In this document: in pieces, positions 21,826-32,445 of the stretch | How positions within the stretch are numbered: position 1 is the stretch's first letter | Layout: each line of letters starts with the position of its first letter | NCBI GenBank assembly: GCA_018985235.1 | Contig: JADGIG010000017.1 | Location: forward strand, 1 to 47,517 | DNA length: 47,517 nucleotides | Origin: Sanchytrium tribonematis | Lineage: Eukaryota > Sanchytriomycota > Sanchytriomycetes > Sanchytriales > Sanchytriaceae | Direction: 5' to 3' | Made by a program: the position numbers and the translations under genes | The notes under the pieces: model-generated | Seen by the model: only the letters and a program-made list of their open reading frames with translations | Told to the model about the DNA's origin: nothing | Database searches by the model: none

Positions 21826-22905
21826 CAGTCTGTCCCACCCCTTTGAAATCGATGGCAATTTTGAACAAAAAAAGAGAACATTGTAAGACTCAAATCACTT
21901 AACAAAACATGGATAGAGATAACCGAACTACTAGATATTAATAAAAGCACGTGTAAATCATTTTATTACAGATATTTGCAAACACTCGGTTTGCCACCCA
22001 AAATTATCATAGCAAGAACAAGTATTACAGCCTACGCAGGTGTTGTTATTAAACAGACATTATTAGATAGACCCAAGATGAGCATCAGAAAGCTTGCTGG
22101 CTACTTGAACGAAGAGTATGACGTGCAAATTTCAAAATCAACACTTCGTCGATTTACGGTAAAAAACGGGTATTTGAACAAGAGATGTAAAAAGAAATTG
22201 TATCTTTCTAGTGTCCACAAGTATAAACGATTTCAATTTGCACTAGAAAATGTCAATAAAGACATGGATTGGTTCCGCAAAATTTTTTGGACTGATGAAT
22301 TTATGGTTAAACAGTTTTCAAATCGCAAATTTGAGACGTATTGGTCTAGACAGAGTGATACTACACATAATGAAGTCGTTTTCAGACAAAAACAACAAGG
22401 TGGATTTCCGTCTGTTTTTGGGGAGGATTCTCCTTTTGGAGAATTTCGAGATTGACTGCTTTTGGGGGTACCGTAGATGCCGTGGAGTATTGCAATTTAT
22501 TAAAAAGTGATGTTGTGCCTATTTTCAATGAGTCGCGTGAAGAATTGACCTTCATGCATGATAATGCGTCAATTCACAACTCAATTTTAGTCGAAGAGTT
22601 TCTCCAGGAAAAAAGGCTCGAGGTTCTTCAATGGCCGGTTTATTCACCTGATTTGAGCCCCATTGAAAACCTCTGGGCCATAAGCGAAAATTGTACGAGA
22701 AATTTTCTTGTTTTGGAACTCGAGATGATTTAGTGGATGCAGTATTTCAAGTTTGGAACGAAATTGGGGATTGCATATTTCAACAGTTGTCTGGAGGTGT
22801 CTGTGAGAGACTGGAAGAAGTAATTAGAAGAAAGGGAAAGTATATCAATAGATAGTCCAATTTTAACACCTAATTTTGCCGGTTTCAAAGGGGCGGGACA
22901 GACTG
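21826..22905 (+). mobile_element. Tc1/mariner element with terminal inverted repeats and TA target duplication
   Basis: A 1080-bp element. The left end starts CAGTCTGTCCCACCCCTTTG and continues AAATCG; the right end, read inward on the minus strand, starts CAGTCTGTCCCGCCCCTTTG and continues AAACCG. The repeats match at 24 of 26 positions. TA flanks both ends (21824-21825 and 22906-22907), the Tc1/mariner target duplication. Inside lies one transposase pseudogene. The near-perfect ends and only two frame breaks make it the youngest mobile element in the window. Confidence 0.88.
21865..22855 (+). pseudogene. Tc1-type transposase (DD34E), two frameshifts
   Basis: Three frames together give a full transposase. 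The N-terminal helix-turn-helix region (SLNKTWIEITELLDINKST, then PKMSIRKLAGYLNEEY) leads to IFWTDEF (first Asp), HDNASIH (second Asp) and SPDLSPIENLW (Glu), with 34 residues between the second Asp and the Glu, the Tc1 spacing. The first frame break lies near 22400, after QQGG, where the next frame resumes with FWGGFSFWRI. The second lies near 22680, after ENLWAI, where the frame resumes with KRKLYEKF and ends at TAG 22855. No ATG lies in the first frame, so the start is also lost or divergent. The copy should be inactive but may be mobilised in trans through its intact ends. Confidence 0.85.
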
Positions 22906-22907
22906 TA

Positions 22908-23374
22908 TTACTCTTTTGCGTTACTGTTTGTGGCATGGTGTCTTGTTCTGGGTCAATGTATTTGTTCGTTAAAGTTCGAGTGAGTTTCATGTTTAAGGGG
23001 GAGCTTTTAGAAAGAATTTGGGCCTGGTTTTTATTAAATACAAAAGTTTTATAAAGCGGCAACCAAAAACCTTTTCTATAACTTCGTATATATTATTGGT
23101 TTCCGAGATACCAATATTAAAGAACTTATCTTCCAAGTTTACATGATGATCCAATTTGTTATTAAAGCATTTGTTAAAAGAAGTTAGAAGATGTTACTAA
23201 AGAATTGATTAAATAAAACCAATTTTTCTTCTGTTATTTGATCTGATCAGTTGTGCAATTTTAAAATTTCTTAAGTGTTTCCTGGATCTATTCAAGCATT
23301 CATTGCTCTTGGCAATATTTGGCGTAATCTGATAATCACAATGAATGTTTTCTAGTGTAAAATTAGCACCCAAA
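22908..23374. other. flank of Tc1 element, no gene
   Basis: Nothing firm on the plus strand. On the minus strand, downstream of the RNase H relic, an open stretch (VDLGANFTLENIHCDYQITP) may continue the same decayed retroelement. Confidence 0.3.
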
Positions 23375-23591
23375 TCAACAATTTAATTCCCATGCGAACA
23401 ATTTGCATCTTCTGGTGGTAAAGATGTATGCTTGTGTAAATTCCTTGTGAGAAAATATCAAGATTCCTAATACTACTATGGTCTCTGTCCTTAATAAAAG
23501 GAGCGATTTGTTGGATAGTACATTGCGAATCAGTAAAGATGTGTAATGCACGTGAATTGAATGATGAAAGAGCAAATTGCGAAGAAATGTA
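23375..23591 (-). pseudogene. relic of a retroelement RNase H domain
   Basis: One minus-strand frame reads SSQFALSSFNSRALHIFTD followed by SQCTIQQIAPFI. The block h-x-I-F-T-D-S-Q with a following I is the third catalytic region of RNase H domains of retrotransposons. The frame runs about 72 codons without a stop. No reverse transcriptase block was recognised on the 5' side (23592-24790), so the element type (LINE or LTR) is unknown. Confidence 0.45.
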
Positions 23592-24790
23592 ATAACATTG
23601 TGTACCTTACAAATCTATTTTGCGAATGTTAAAAAGTAATGAATTGAATGTGTTTTGTGTTAAATCCATTGTGGGGGTACACAGACTAAAGAAGAAACCA
23701 GTTTCAGCAGAGAGATCCCGTCCATTATTATTAATTACTCTGGTTTAATGCTACCAACGTCCCGCCAATGCTTTTCACAGATTTACCAAATTCAATAGTC
23801 GTCATTTTCCCGATTATAATGACGATCCAATGCTATTTTACATTGATAATTGCTATGGCAAACATTCCCGTTGCGCGCCAAATGGTACTTTAAGATAGAT
23901 CGGATTTTACGAATATCTCTAAAATTCTGGTATTTTAAAAATCTGAGGTAGTGATATGAATATCAAAATCATGATTTCTAAAATTGTCTCTAAATCCACT
24001 ATCAAATACTCATACAATGTTCAAGTTGAAAATCGAGATAAAACATGATATTTACCAATTAGATCATATACAGCTCATGAAGTAGCTTTTTTGTTAATAT
24101 CTCAAAAGAAATTATGTTTGATACAGATTAGTAAAAATAACGTGTTGTTCCAGGATGACAAATAGCCGTATTCGTTTATCAAATGCTTATGGAGATGCAA
24201 GTGCAAGTCAAAAATAATGAAACTAGTGTCTAATACACTGGACTATTTACCGGTAACAATATATCAATAGACTATTGTTGATGAGTATATAATGATTGTT
24301 TGTGATTTGATTTGGTACTAATCACACTATGATGGGAATTGGCATAAAACAAAATGCTCGAATGATAAGTCGTTTCAAAATAACCTTCGGAGCTTTAATC
24401 AAGATCCAGATCAAGGTCTCGTATATAGTACTTTGGGAGTAGTACAAACAATTATAGATGAAAGACTGACCAAAACTAAATTTCAAATACAACTTTAAAA
24501 TTGCATTGATTATTGCAATTATTGCTTAAATTTATAAAACTAGTTTATTGGAGGGATATTAGCAATTTAAATTACATTGCTATTAATGTTCTAGTGTGCA
24601 GACATTAATGCAAGAATATGCGTCTGGTTTGCAGATTAAATCGCGCATTTAGGAGAGGCTCTAAGTTACTAATTTAGCATTCATTAATAGTTAATCAAAA
24701 AAATTGAGAATTGCATTTCGAAGCAGGGACTTGCTCTGGTGATATTAGAGCAAAGCAAAAAAACTGTACATATTTTCGAGAATATCTATC
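23592..24790. other. transposon-rich gap, no recognisable gene
   Basis: About 1.2 kb of AT-rich sequence. One plus-strand stretch at about 24315-24498 (SHYDGNWHKTKCSNDKSFQ onwards) is open for about 60 codons and looks like eroded coding sequence, but it matches nothing recognised. Confidence 0.35.
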
Positions 24791-25830
24791 TTCAAAAACT
24801 ATAAAAAGCTTGCAAAAGAGAACAAAGTTGATTCAAAAACAATTAGAGATTGGAGAAAAAATGCTGATAAAATATTTACATATCGAGGTAGAAACAGTCG
24901 TAAAATGGTATCAATTGGGCATAGTATGAAATTTGGATTCATTGAAGATATTATTATTGAAAGAATCAAATTTTTAATGTTATGCAAATCAATTATTATT
25001 TACGATAGAATATATAAATGGATTGAAAAACAAGATTTTGAAGCATTTAATGATGGAACATTTAAAGCGTCAAGAAATTGGTATGATGAGATGTTAAAAA
25101 GAAATAATCTCGTACCTAGAGCAGCAACATAATTAGTTAAAAAAGATGATCAATACTTGATTGAATCAGTACAAAGCATATTCTACAAGTTAAAAACAAA
25201 TTATCTATTTATTCAAGTGATCAGATTGTATTTGCAGATGAAACTGCAATTTGGATGGATGTGAGAACTAAAAGAATATTCGCAACCACAGGAGCAAATC
25301 AAATCCCAATCTTTGCTGGGTTTAGTGAAAAGCGAAATATTACAGTAATGTGTGCAGTGAGAAAAAATTATGAAAAAATCATTCCATTAATTGTACATCC
25401 AACAAATCCAAAGTTTAACACAATTGAAATCCAAACAAACAAAGTTGTCGGATATACGAAAAAAGGTTGGGTTACTCAAGAACTGTTAAAGAAATACATG
25501 GTTATGTATTTACGTTTGGAAATGAATTGTTAGTTTGAGATCAAGCAAGCGCTCATACTGGATCAGAAATTGAATCTTACTTCCAGAATAAGAATATTGA
25601 AGTTATTAAAGTTCCAGCAGGAACAACAGGTTATTGTCAACTTGAAGATGTTGGTTTGATAAAGATTTTTAAAGCTGGAATTTGAAAATCAATTTTAGAC
25701 TTCCATGATGAACCCGTTGATAAAAGTGACTCCTGAGATTATCGAAAAAACATTACAAACCTGTTATTTGACTGAAAATGTTAAGGGATTACAAATGGCA
25801 AAAGTAACTGGCTTAGGTAGTTTTATATAA
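24791..25830 (+). pseudogene. pogo/Fot1-type transposase (DDE_1), several frameshifts and stops
   Basis: Pieces in order: an N-terminal helix-turn-helix (KLAKENKVDSKTIRDWRKN), a CENP-B-type second domain ending FKASRNWYDEMLKRNNLVP, then the DDE domain with FADETAIWM (first Asp), WVTQELL, DQASAHTG (second Asp) and YCQLEDVGLIKIFKAGI (third Asp). Frame breaks fall near 25215, 25510 and 25710. Stops interrupt it near 25130 (TAA), 25539 (TGA, where the family has Trp) and 25683 (TGA). Terminal repeats could not be identified by eye. The element is inactive and more decayed than the Tc1 copy. Confidence 0.8.
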
Positions 25831-26548
25831 TTTAGGTTCACGATTTATTGCATTATTTGAGCTCTTTTCAGTTTGGTCTAATGTTGTAAATGCATTATTA
25901 AATAGAGCAACGTACTCAATGACTGCAGAAGAGTTTGAAAATTTTTGATGCAAATGTTTCTCGATTTGAAGCACAAGAAACCATTGATTTAACTGGTGAA
26001 AATGAATAAATATATGAATTAAGTAATTATTTATTGACATTTTAAAAATATGGGGGAGAGTTGAGCTGGTAAAGACTTTATTACCCAACCACAGTTTTTT
26101 AGCAAAAAAGTATTTTGGACATTCACGTTACATTAATTTTTTACCCTTTGGCATTGCGAAGATCAAACACTTTTTTATTAGAATATAATTGAATGATCGA
26201 AATAAACACTGCATCGTCAAAATTCCAGTTATTAAGTCCAAATTTGCAACGTTAATGCTCTCAAACCATAAATCACGATAAAAGATTTCACCCAATTAAA
26301 ATCAAGGATGTTGTTACTTCAAAAAATCTCATTAACGATATCTATAGTGTATTTGATCCGAGACAGTTACGAGAAGTGTAATTCTGCTGTGTTTTTGTCT
26401 CTAATCTGATTGTCCCTTATATACCACAAGTCTATGTAATGTATCGTTTGCGTTGGGGTCACCCAAAAAATATTTGAAAATGTCGTACTTGCGAGAATTT
26501 ATTAATTGAAGGGGCTTGATGGTTTTTGCTTTTCAGTTTTTTTGAAAC
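25831..26548. other. gap between pogo relic and cystathionine gamma-synthase
   Basis: About 0.7 kb with no supported gene. The promoter of the next gene lies at its right end, where TTTTCAGTTTTTTTGAAAC precedes the ATG. Confidence 0.35.
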
Positions 26549-27907
26549 ATGAAGCCTTATGAAATTGAAACACGAGTTTCCATGACAATTCCAGACGAAC
26601 AACATGCCATATCAGTTTGTCTTCCACATTGGTCTCACAATATTGACTACGAAGAAGGCAAATTAAAATTGCAAATTGGATATCCACGTGTTTTACTTCA
26701 TCCAAGAGTTAAGGAATTATATCATGGAAGAATAATATTCCAAAATGAATATGCCGCCCAAATATGCTCTCAATATTGCCAAAAAATTGTCAGTAAGACT
26801 TTTGTCAATGACCATGCAATTTTTACTGTAGGTGAAAAAGACGATGATAACACAAGAATGTTTTGGCAAAGATCAGGATATGGAATAAGTAGTCGTCAAG
26901 CAGAGGATATTTTAAATGGAAATGTACTACCCTTGAACCAAGATTTGAGACGCCGAGTAGAGCTCAGAATTAATAAGTTTGTAAAAGTTCCCAATGACAA
27001 TATTTTTATATTTTTAAGCGGCATGTGTGCCATTTTTACTGCATTCAAGGTCACTGAAGGTCCTTATGTCATGCTGGGTTTCCCTTATTATGATACCTTG
27101 AAGATTCTAGAAAATTACAGCAGCTGTCAATTAGTCACATCTTTTGAGGAATTAGAAAATATTAAAAACATTGGCACTCTATTTATAGAATTTCCTTCAA
27201 ATCCTTTATTGAATGTTATTGATTTAGATAAAATTTACCAATTTGCAAAAAGTAGAAATATAATTGTGGTTTTGGATGACACCATCAACACGTTTTACAA
27301 TGGAGATTTGTCACCGTACTGTGATGTATTAGTCACTTCTTTGACAAAATCATTTTCAGGATACGGCAATGTTATGGCAGGCTCTCTCATTATAACGAAA
27401 AGTGATCCTGAGCTCCTAGATAAGGTTCAATCAATATATAAGAAAGCCGATTGGATTTATCAACGGGATCTACAAGTTTTAAATGATAATTCTTTAGACT
27501 ATGAAGAAAGAATTGAGAAAATGAATTCCAATTCAAGATATTTTTTAAATTGGCTGAAATTGATCAAAAATAGCCATTCTAATATTCTGAAAAGATTTTA
27601 TCATCCCGAGGAAAATGATGCAGAAACCTATTCAAAATATAGTAATGGGTGTTGTTCCTTATTTTCTATAGAATTTCAATCGGAATCTTTAGCTGCAAAG
27701 TTTTTTGACCAAATCCATTTAAACAAAGGTCCTTCTTTTGGAAATTGGTGCACTTTATTGTGTCCTTATACGATTGTTGCGCACTATTTTGAACTAGAAT
27801 GGGCTCAAAAATATGGTGTAAATCCCGCTTTGGTTCGCGTTTCAATAGGGTGTGAAGATAACTTGTTGGAATCCTTCCAAAAAGCATGGAAAATATTCGA
27901 TGAATAA
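26549..27907 (+). CDS. cystathionine gamma-synthase-like PLP enzyme (fungal Str2 type)
   Basis: A 452-residue Cys/Met-metabolism PLP enzyme of fold type I. Fungal Str2 enzymes join cysteine and an activated homoserine to cystathionine in transsulfuration toward methionine. The N-terminal region DEQHAISVCLPHWSHNIDYEEG is the mark of the fungal cystathionine gamma-synthase subgroup. The PLP-binding Lys lies in LVTSLTKSFSGYGNVMAGS (about K267), the aspartate contacting the pyridine nitrogen in IVVLDDTINTF, and LFIEFPSNPLL matches the family's E-x-P-x-N-P block. The C-terminus VRVSIGCEDNLLESFQKAW is typical. The stop is inside GAATAAA. No intron is seen. It is the first intact gene after the transposon gap, and Sla2 starts 99 bp downstream on the same strand. 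Confidence 0.88.
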   Translation: MKPYEIETRVSMTIPDEQHAISVCLPHWSHNIDYEEGKLKLQIGYPRVLLHPRVKELYHGRIIFQNEYAAQICSQYCQKIVSKTFVNDHAIFTVGEKDDDNTRMFWQRSGYGISSRQAEDILNGNVLPLNQDLRRRVELRINKFVKVPNDNIFIFLSGMCAIFTAFKVTEGPYVMLGFPYYDTLKILENYSSCQLVTSFEELENIKNIGTLFIEFPSNPLLNVIDLDKIYQFAKSRNIIVVLDDTINTFYNGDLSPYCDVLVTSLTKSFSGYGNVMAGSLIITKSDPELLDKVQSIYKKADWIYQRDLQVLNDNSLDYEERIEKMNSNSRYFLNWLKLIKNSHSNILKRFYHPEENDAETYSKYSNGCCSLFSIEFQSESLAAKFFDQIHLNKGPSFGNWCTLLCPYTIVAHYFELEWAQKYGVNPALVRVSIGCEDNLLESFQKAWKIFDE

Positions 27908-28006
27908 ATAATTTGTCCACGAACGATCTAGAACTTAAAATATAAAGTATAATTTCTCACTTTATTTGTTTTCAGATATTGGCTTTTTTATAATTTTTGA
28001 AACAAC

Positions 28007-30638
28007 ATGAAGCCCATCAAAGTTGAATCTGCGATAAAATCGTATCACAAATTGCTCACACAAACTCAATTTAAAATCAAACATGTTCGTATACTCATAA
28101 TATTCACCCATCAATCTAAATCATCCATTTATAATTTGATTGATCAGGAATCCAGAACGCACATGAAATCCATTCGCATTCCTATTATTCTTTTCAAAAT
28201 TATTCAACAGGGTCACTTATTGAACACTTTAGAAATAACAAGATGCAGTCAATACTGTCATGGACCACTTGGTGAATTGCTAAAACTAAAAATTAATATT
28301 CATTCTCAATATCATGAATTTGATGGCCAGTTTACATACGAAGAATTTATTGCTTTAAAATATTCACAAGTCGTTGATGTTGGATTTGATATCTTAACTC
28401 AATTATTGGAATATTTGAATAAATGCAACACAACTATGCAATATTATTTGAATCAATTATCTACGATTTCACAAAATACAGAGTTATTGGTCTTAATGAC
28501 TTGCTTTATATTAGAATCGTATAATATTTATATCTATATTTTGCACATGGGAAGAGCGCTGCACAAAAGAATTGCAGACACAGAAGCTCTATCTCAAATT
28601 AGAGCAGATTATAAAAAGTTTGCAATGAATACTAATTCTTTATTTGATCAAGCAAAAAGATGGAAACAGTTGTTGATTTATATGACTATTCCGACTATAA
28701 AATATTTAGATATGATGGAATATGATGAAATTGTAAATGAAAAAATAGAATTTAGAGATATTGATGACAATGCCAGTGAAGTCTCTTTTGGTGATACCGA
28801 GTTGACTCATTCTCATTCGACACCCCAAATAAGTCAATCTCAAAGTAGAGAATTTTTGGATACAAATGATGCATTTGAAATGGAATTAGCCAATCAACAA
28901 AGGTTGAAACAACAACAACAGCAGCAGCAACAATCCCAGGTCTCACACGCATCTGCACAGGAAATGAGTCAATTGACGAATCAACTTTCTCAATTATCTA
29001 CTCAAAATCAGTCAAATTTACAGATTATTGCGCAATTGCAACAACAATTAAACGAATTACAACAGAAATACGACCAATTGGCCAATTTATACAAATCTCT
29101 TAGACAAGAGCATTTGACATTGCTTAACAATTACAATCAATTAAAATCTACAAATGATCCAAATTTACAAGCTAAATTCAAACAGTCACAATTGCAATGC
29201 GCAGATTTGATGAAACAACGAGATGTCGCTGTGAACCAATTAAATGCCTTAAAGTCTGAACAAAGCTTAAAAGTTGGTCAATTACAACAGCAATATGATT
29301 TATTGCAATTACAAAATAAGGAATTGAAACAAACACGTGGAAATGAAATTAACCTGAATTTACAAAACCAAATGCAAGCACAAATTAACGCATTAAATCA
29401 ACAATACAGTGATTTACAAAACAAATACAATTTACTAAACAGTGAAATGGTCAATAAGAATGAAGAAATTCAGGTTTTACAATATTCTTTAGACCAAGCC
29501 TTAAAATCTAATGACACCAATTTAATGAAGCATTTGGATGGATTGCTTGACGCATTATTCCATCAATTGAGTCAATCTATCGTAACGAATTGCCAATCCT
29601 TAAAATCAAGTGAATTGGATCCCAATTTATCGCATTTTGTAGAGTCATTTCCCCTAGCACACTTTAGTGAGAGTGTCATGACCTGGTTAGATACAAATGA
29701 TAAAATGGTGGTTATGGGAAGTGCTTTGGATATTGGATTCAAAATGCTACAAATTTTAAATGTTGGATGCCATGAAACAGAATTAATGAACAATTTGGGA
29801 ATGGCCATGGGGGACTACTTTAATCATTTAAAAAGTAGTGTATTGTTAAACAGAAGTAAACCAGACCGAATAGAAATGGTGAAAAAGTGCCATGCAAATG
29901 TGGAAACCTATAAAAATCAATTGCTGCAATCTTTATCTACAAACCAAGTATCTAACGAGTTGAATTTACAATCAGTCCTACAGCAAGTCAGCCAGGCGCA
30001 TTCCCAACTTATCAATTTGGTGCAATTAAATACAAATCATGTCCATTACTCAATTTTGAAGCAATGTTTGCTATTGAGTGATTTGTTACAGAGATATGTA
30101 CAATCTTGTATTAATACGCAGCAAGAAATTATTTCTCACTCAAATACCACACCAAATCAATTTTACAAGGCAAATAATAGATGGACTCAAGGTCTCATCA
30201 GTGCGTCTCAGGTAATTAATTTTTATGTAGGCAGTTGTTGGTCACGTTCAATTACTTGTTAATGAATCCAATAGAATAGTCAATGATCCATCGCATGAAA
30301 TGGATGCTTTGATTGTTATTGGAACAAACACATCTGCTAGTGTCATACAAATCACGACAAGCGCAAGAGTGAAACAAGTACCTTTTAGCAAAACTCAATC
30401 TGTATTGGAAGGGAATGCAACACAAGTCAATGATTGCTGCAAAGGTTTGATTGATTTAGTAGGGAAATTGACTACGAAGCAAGAGTTACAGCTTCCAAGA
30501 ATCCAGAATGCACACGATTATAAAACGGTCGAAATGGAGCAACAAGTCAAGATACTGGGATTGGAAAAAGCTTTGAATCAAGCTAGACAAGGATTGAGTG
30601 AAATTAGAAAGTTGGGATACCGCGAATCGCAATCATAA
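28007..30638 (+). CDS. Sla2/End4/HIP1R-like endocytic adaptor (ANTH, coiled coil, I/LWEQ), one 19-nt intron
   Basis: Spliced length is 870 residues (exons 28007-30211 and 30231-30638). Residues 1-260 resemble the ANTH domain, which binds PI(4,5)P2 at clathrin coats (VESAIKSYHKLLTQTQFKIKHVRI, then IQQGHLLNTL). A Gln-rich linker with a CAA/CAG run and a long coiled coil (about 300-520) follow. The C-terminal third is the talin-like I/LWEQ actin-binding domain, with RWTQGLISASQ spliced to AVVGHVQLLVNESN, and it ends EMEQQVKILGLEKALNQAR, LSEIRKLGY. In yeast and animals this protein links the clathrin coat to actin during endocytosis. Without removal of 30212-30230 the frame ends within 11 codons and loses the actin-binding part. 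Confidence 0.92.
30212..30230 (+). other. 19-nt spliceosomal intron in Sla2
   Basis: Sequence GTAATTAATTTTTATGTAG, GT-AG, 3 of 19 bases G or C, phase 0 after CAG and before G. Removal restores ISASQ-AVVGHVQLLVNESN of the I/LWEQ domain. Same length, same first six bases and same last three as the GAPDH intron. Confidence 0.9.
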
Positions 30639-30751
30639 ATATGATGTCGAAACTCAAATAATTAAACTTTTTATGATCTTTTTGATGAAAATCAACTCAG
30701 TTTGCCGCTCTGGCAGTGTAAAATAATTTTCAGTCCTCCTTGTAGCATAAC

Positions 30752-32323
30752 ATGACTCAACTAGACCTTTCCACCTTCAAAGTCAAAGGGAAATCTTTCG
30801 TTTATAAGATGGAACAGTTTAGTAGTCATCCATATACCGCAGTCTGTTTAGAATGCAAGAAACAGGTGGAGTCAAAATGCAAAATTCATCCTCGCGAAAA
30901 GTATGTTGTTTGCGTCATGTGCGGAACTTTATGCTGTTGGAAAACTTGGAACAAAACGCATTCCAACCAATGCAAAATAGCTATAGAACCTTGGTATCAA
31001 GAAGTGGAGGCAATCAGAACTGGGAAACCGAAGCCTCAACCAATTCCAGTGCATCATCATCAGCCAGTGCCATCTCCAACGACTCGCCTCCAACACCGCC
31101 AGTATCTTCCTTCAGACATTTTCGATCAGGTAATTACCAATCGATTCTCCCAAATAATTCCAAATGTTCTGCCAATTCTTAAATATGACGTAAATGGCGT
31201 TGTTTGTTACTGCAGACATTGCCATTTATTATTGACTTCTCCAAGCGAATTATGCCAGGAGCATGCTCATCTTTACAAAAAATACACAGATTTGAACAAA
31301 TATATTTGTACAACTTGCGGGCAAAATATGAGCTATAGTACTTATAAAAGACATTTTAGGAACAATGTGTGCAAAAACTCGACTCAGCCAGGGAACCAAA
31401 AGTACACAAATTACTCTCAATTTCCAGAATTGAATCCCGTCCTGATTCCTCATTTATCGTCAATTCAACCACTTGGTGATGATGTTTTACTGCTTTTAAA
31501 TGATTTAGCAAATCAATACCCATCTCATGTTCAAAGCTACCTCAGTCAAATATATCCCATAACCCAGCGCTTCCATCCATTGCTTTTTCAGCCTGAATTG
31601 ATTATAGAAAATCAGACTGCTCAAGATATATTACATCAATTGCAGCATCCTTCCCCGCCATCTATTTTTGAGCCATTATCTCCAATAAGTATGTCAACTT
31701 GCTCAACCTTGAGTAATCATACCATGATTGATGATTCTATTCTAAATAATGGCCAAAATGGTAATTTTACAACTGGGCTGCCTACCCATGAACAATTAAA
31801 CGAGCTATTCTCTCCTGCATTGAGTATGAGCAGTGCAAGCTCCATTTCTTTAGAACTCCCTACAATTCCAACGGAGCAAAATGAAATTTTAACTATTTTG
31901 ACTGACAAATGCGAAGAACTGATCATATTTATCACTCAATATTATTCAGTTTATGAATTGTTTGAGCAATTGGTAAATAACATTATGGAAGATACATGGA
32001 AATCCACCGGCGACTTAAAACAAAGAATTATCGATTTATCTTTAATTTTAGATAACAAACAATCTAGTTGTTTTACTCGTGTATTTACAACAGAATTCAA
32101 ACTGAGTAAAAATGAAGAAGGGCTGTTTAATTTATTAAATGATAAAAAAATTGAATTACAAAATCAATTGATTGCATGTGAAATTTACAAGGAAAAGGCT
32201 GAAGAATACCTTGCTTTGGTTGATTTAAGTGTTGGTAATAAGCTGATTGTTGCAAATAAGAGGTTGGATAAATTGATGCAAGATGTCTCAAGAATTGAAA
32301 AAGAGCGTTTATTCTCTGAATAA
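30752..32323 (+). CDS. Cys/His-rich putative zinc-binding protein, 523 aa
   Basis: The N-terminal half holds three Cys/His clusters: CLECKKQVESKCKIHPREKY with CVMCGTLCCWKTW and HSNQC (about residues 33-85), then CYCRHCHLLL with CQEHAHLY (about 150-175), then CTTCGQNMSYSTYKRHF with C (about 185-207). Spacing suggests zinc sites but fits no family I recognise. A Pro/His/Gln-rich linker separates the first two. The middle is Ser/Pro-rich and low in complexity, and the last 170 residues are helical with coiled-coil character. There is no signal or membrane segment. The stop is inside GAATAAA. CCTCCTTGT lies 15-25 bases before the ATG, as in the next gene on the same strand. Confidence 0.8.
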   Translation: MTQLDLSTFKVKGKSFVYKMEQFSSHPYTAVCLECKKQVESKCKIHPREKYVVCVMCGTLCCWKTWNKTHSNQCKIAIEPWYQEVEAIRTGKPKPQPIPVHHHQPVPSPTTRLQHRQYLPSDIFDQVITNRFSQIIPNVLPILKYDVNGVVCYCRHCHLLLTSPSELCQEHAHLYKKYTDLNKYICTTCGQNMSYSTYKRHFRNNVCKNSTQPGNQKYTNYSQFPELNPVLIPHLSSIQPLGDDVLLLLNDLANQYPSHVQSYLSQIYPITQRFHPLLFQPELIIENQTAQDILHQLQHPSPPSIFEPLSPISMSTCSTLSNHTMIDDSILNNGQNGNFTTGLPTHEQLNELFSPALSMSSASSISLELPTIPTEQNEILTILTDKCEELIIFITQYYSVYELFEQLVNNIMEDTWKSTGDLKQRIIDLSLILDNKQSSCFTRVFTTEFKLSKNEEGLFNLLNDKKIELQNQLIACEIYKEKAEEYLALVDLSVGNKLIVANKRLDKLMQDVSRIEKERLFSE

Positions 32324-32445
32324 ATACCAGAAACTATAGATACTTGCGCTGCCATTTCCTTAGACATCTTCAAATAAATTAAAAAACGTCTAGGTTATTT
32401 AAGGTCTGGTTTTTAGTCTTGTTGCAACCCTCCTTGTTTGGATAA

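Noticed and set aside
22730-23062. Minus-strand 110-codon frame across the Tc1 right end
   Set aside because: It is antisense to the conserved transposase C-terminus and the terminal repeat, so it is a shadow.
25500-25700. TGA read as Trp (alternative genetic code), suggested by TGA at a Trp position in the pogo relic
   Set aside because: Intact genes use TGG for Trp and end with TGA (SnoaL-like, Fax-like); the relic has other stops and frameshifts.
26530-30752. TTTTCAG shortly upstream of several ATGs (cystathionine gamma-synthase, Sla2, Cys-rich gene), considered as spliced-leader acceptors or 5' UTR introns
   Set aside because: Only three clear cases, no matching donor within 19 nt, and the motif is common in T-rich DNA.
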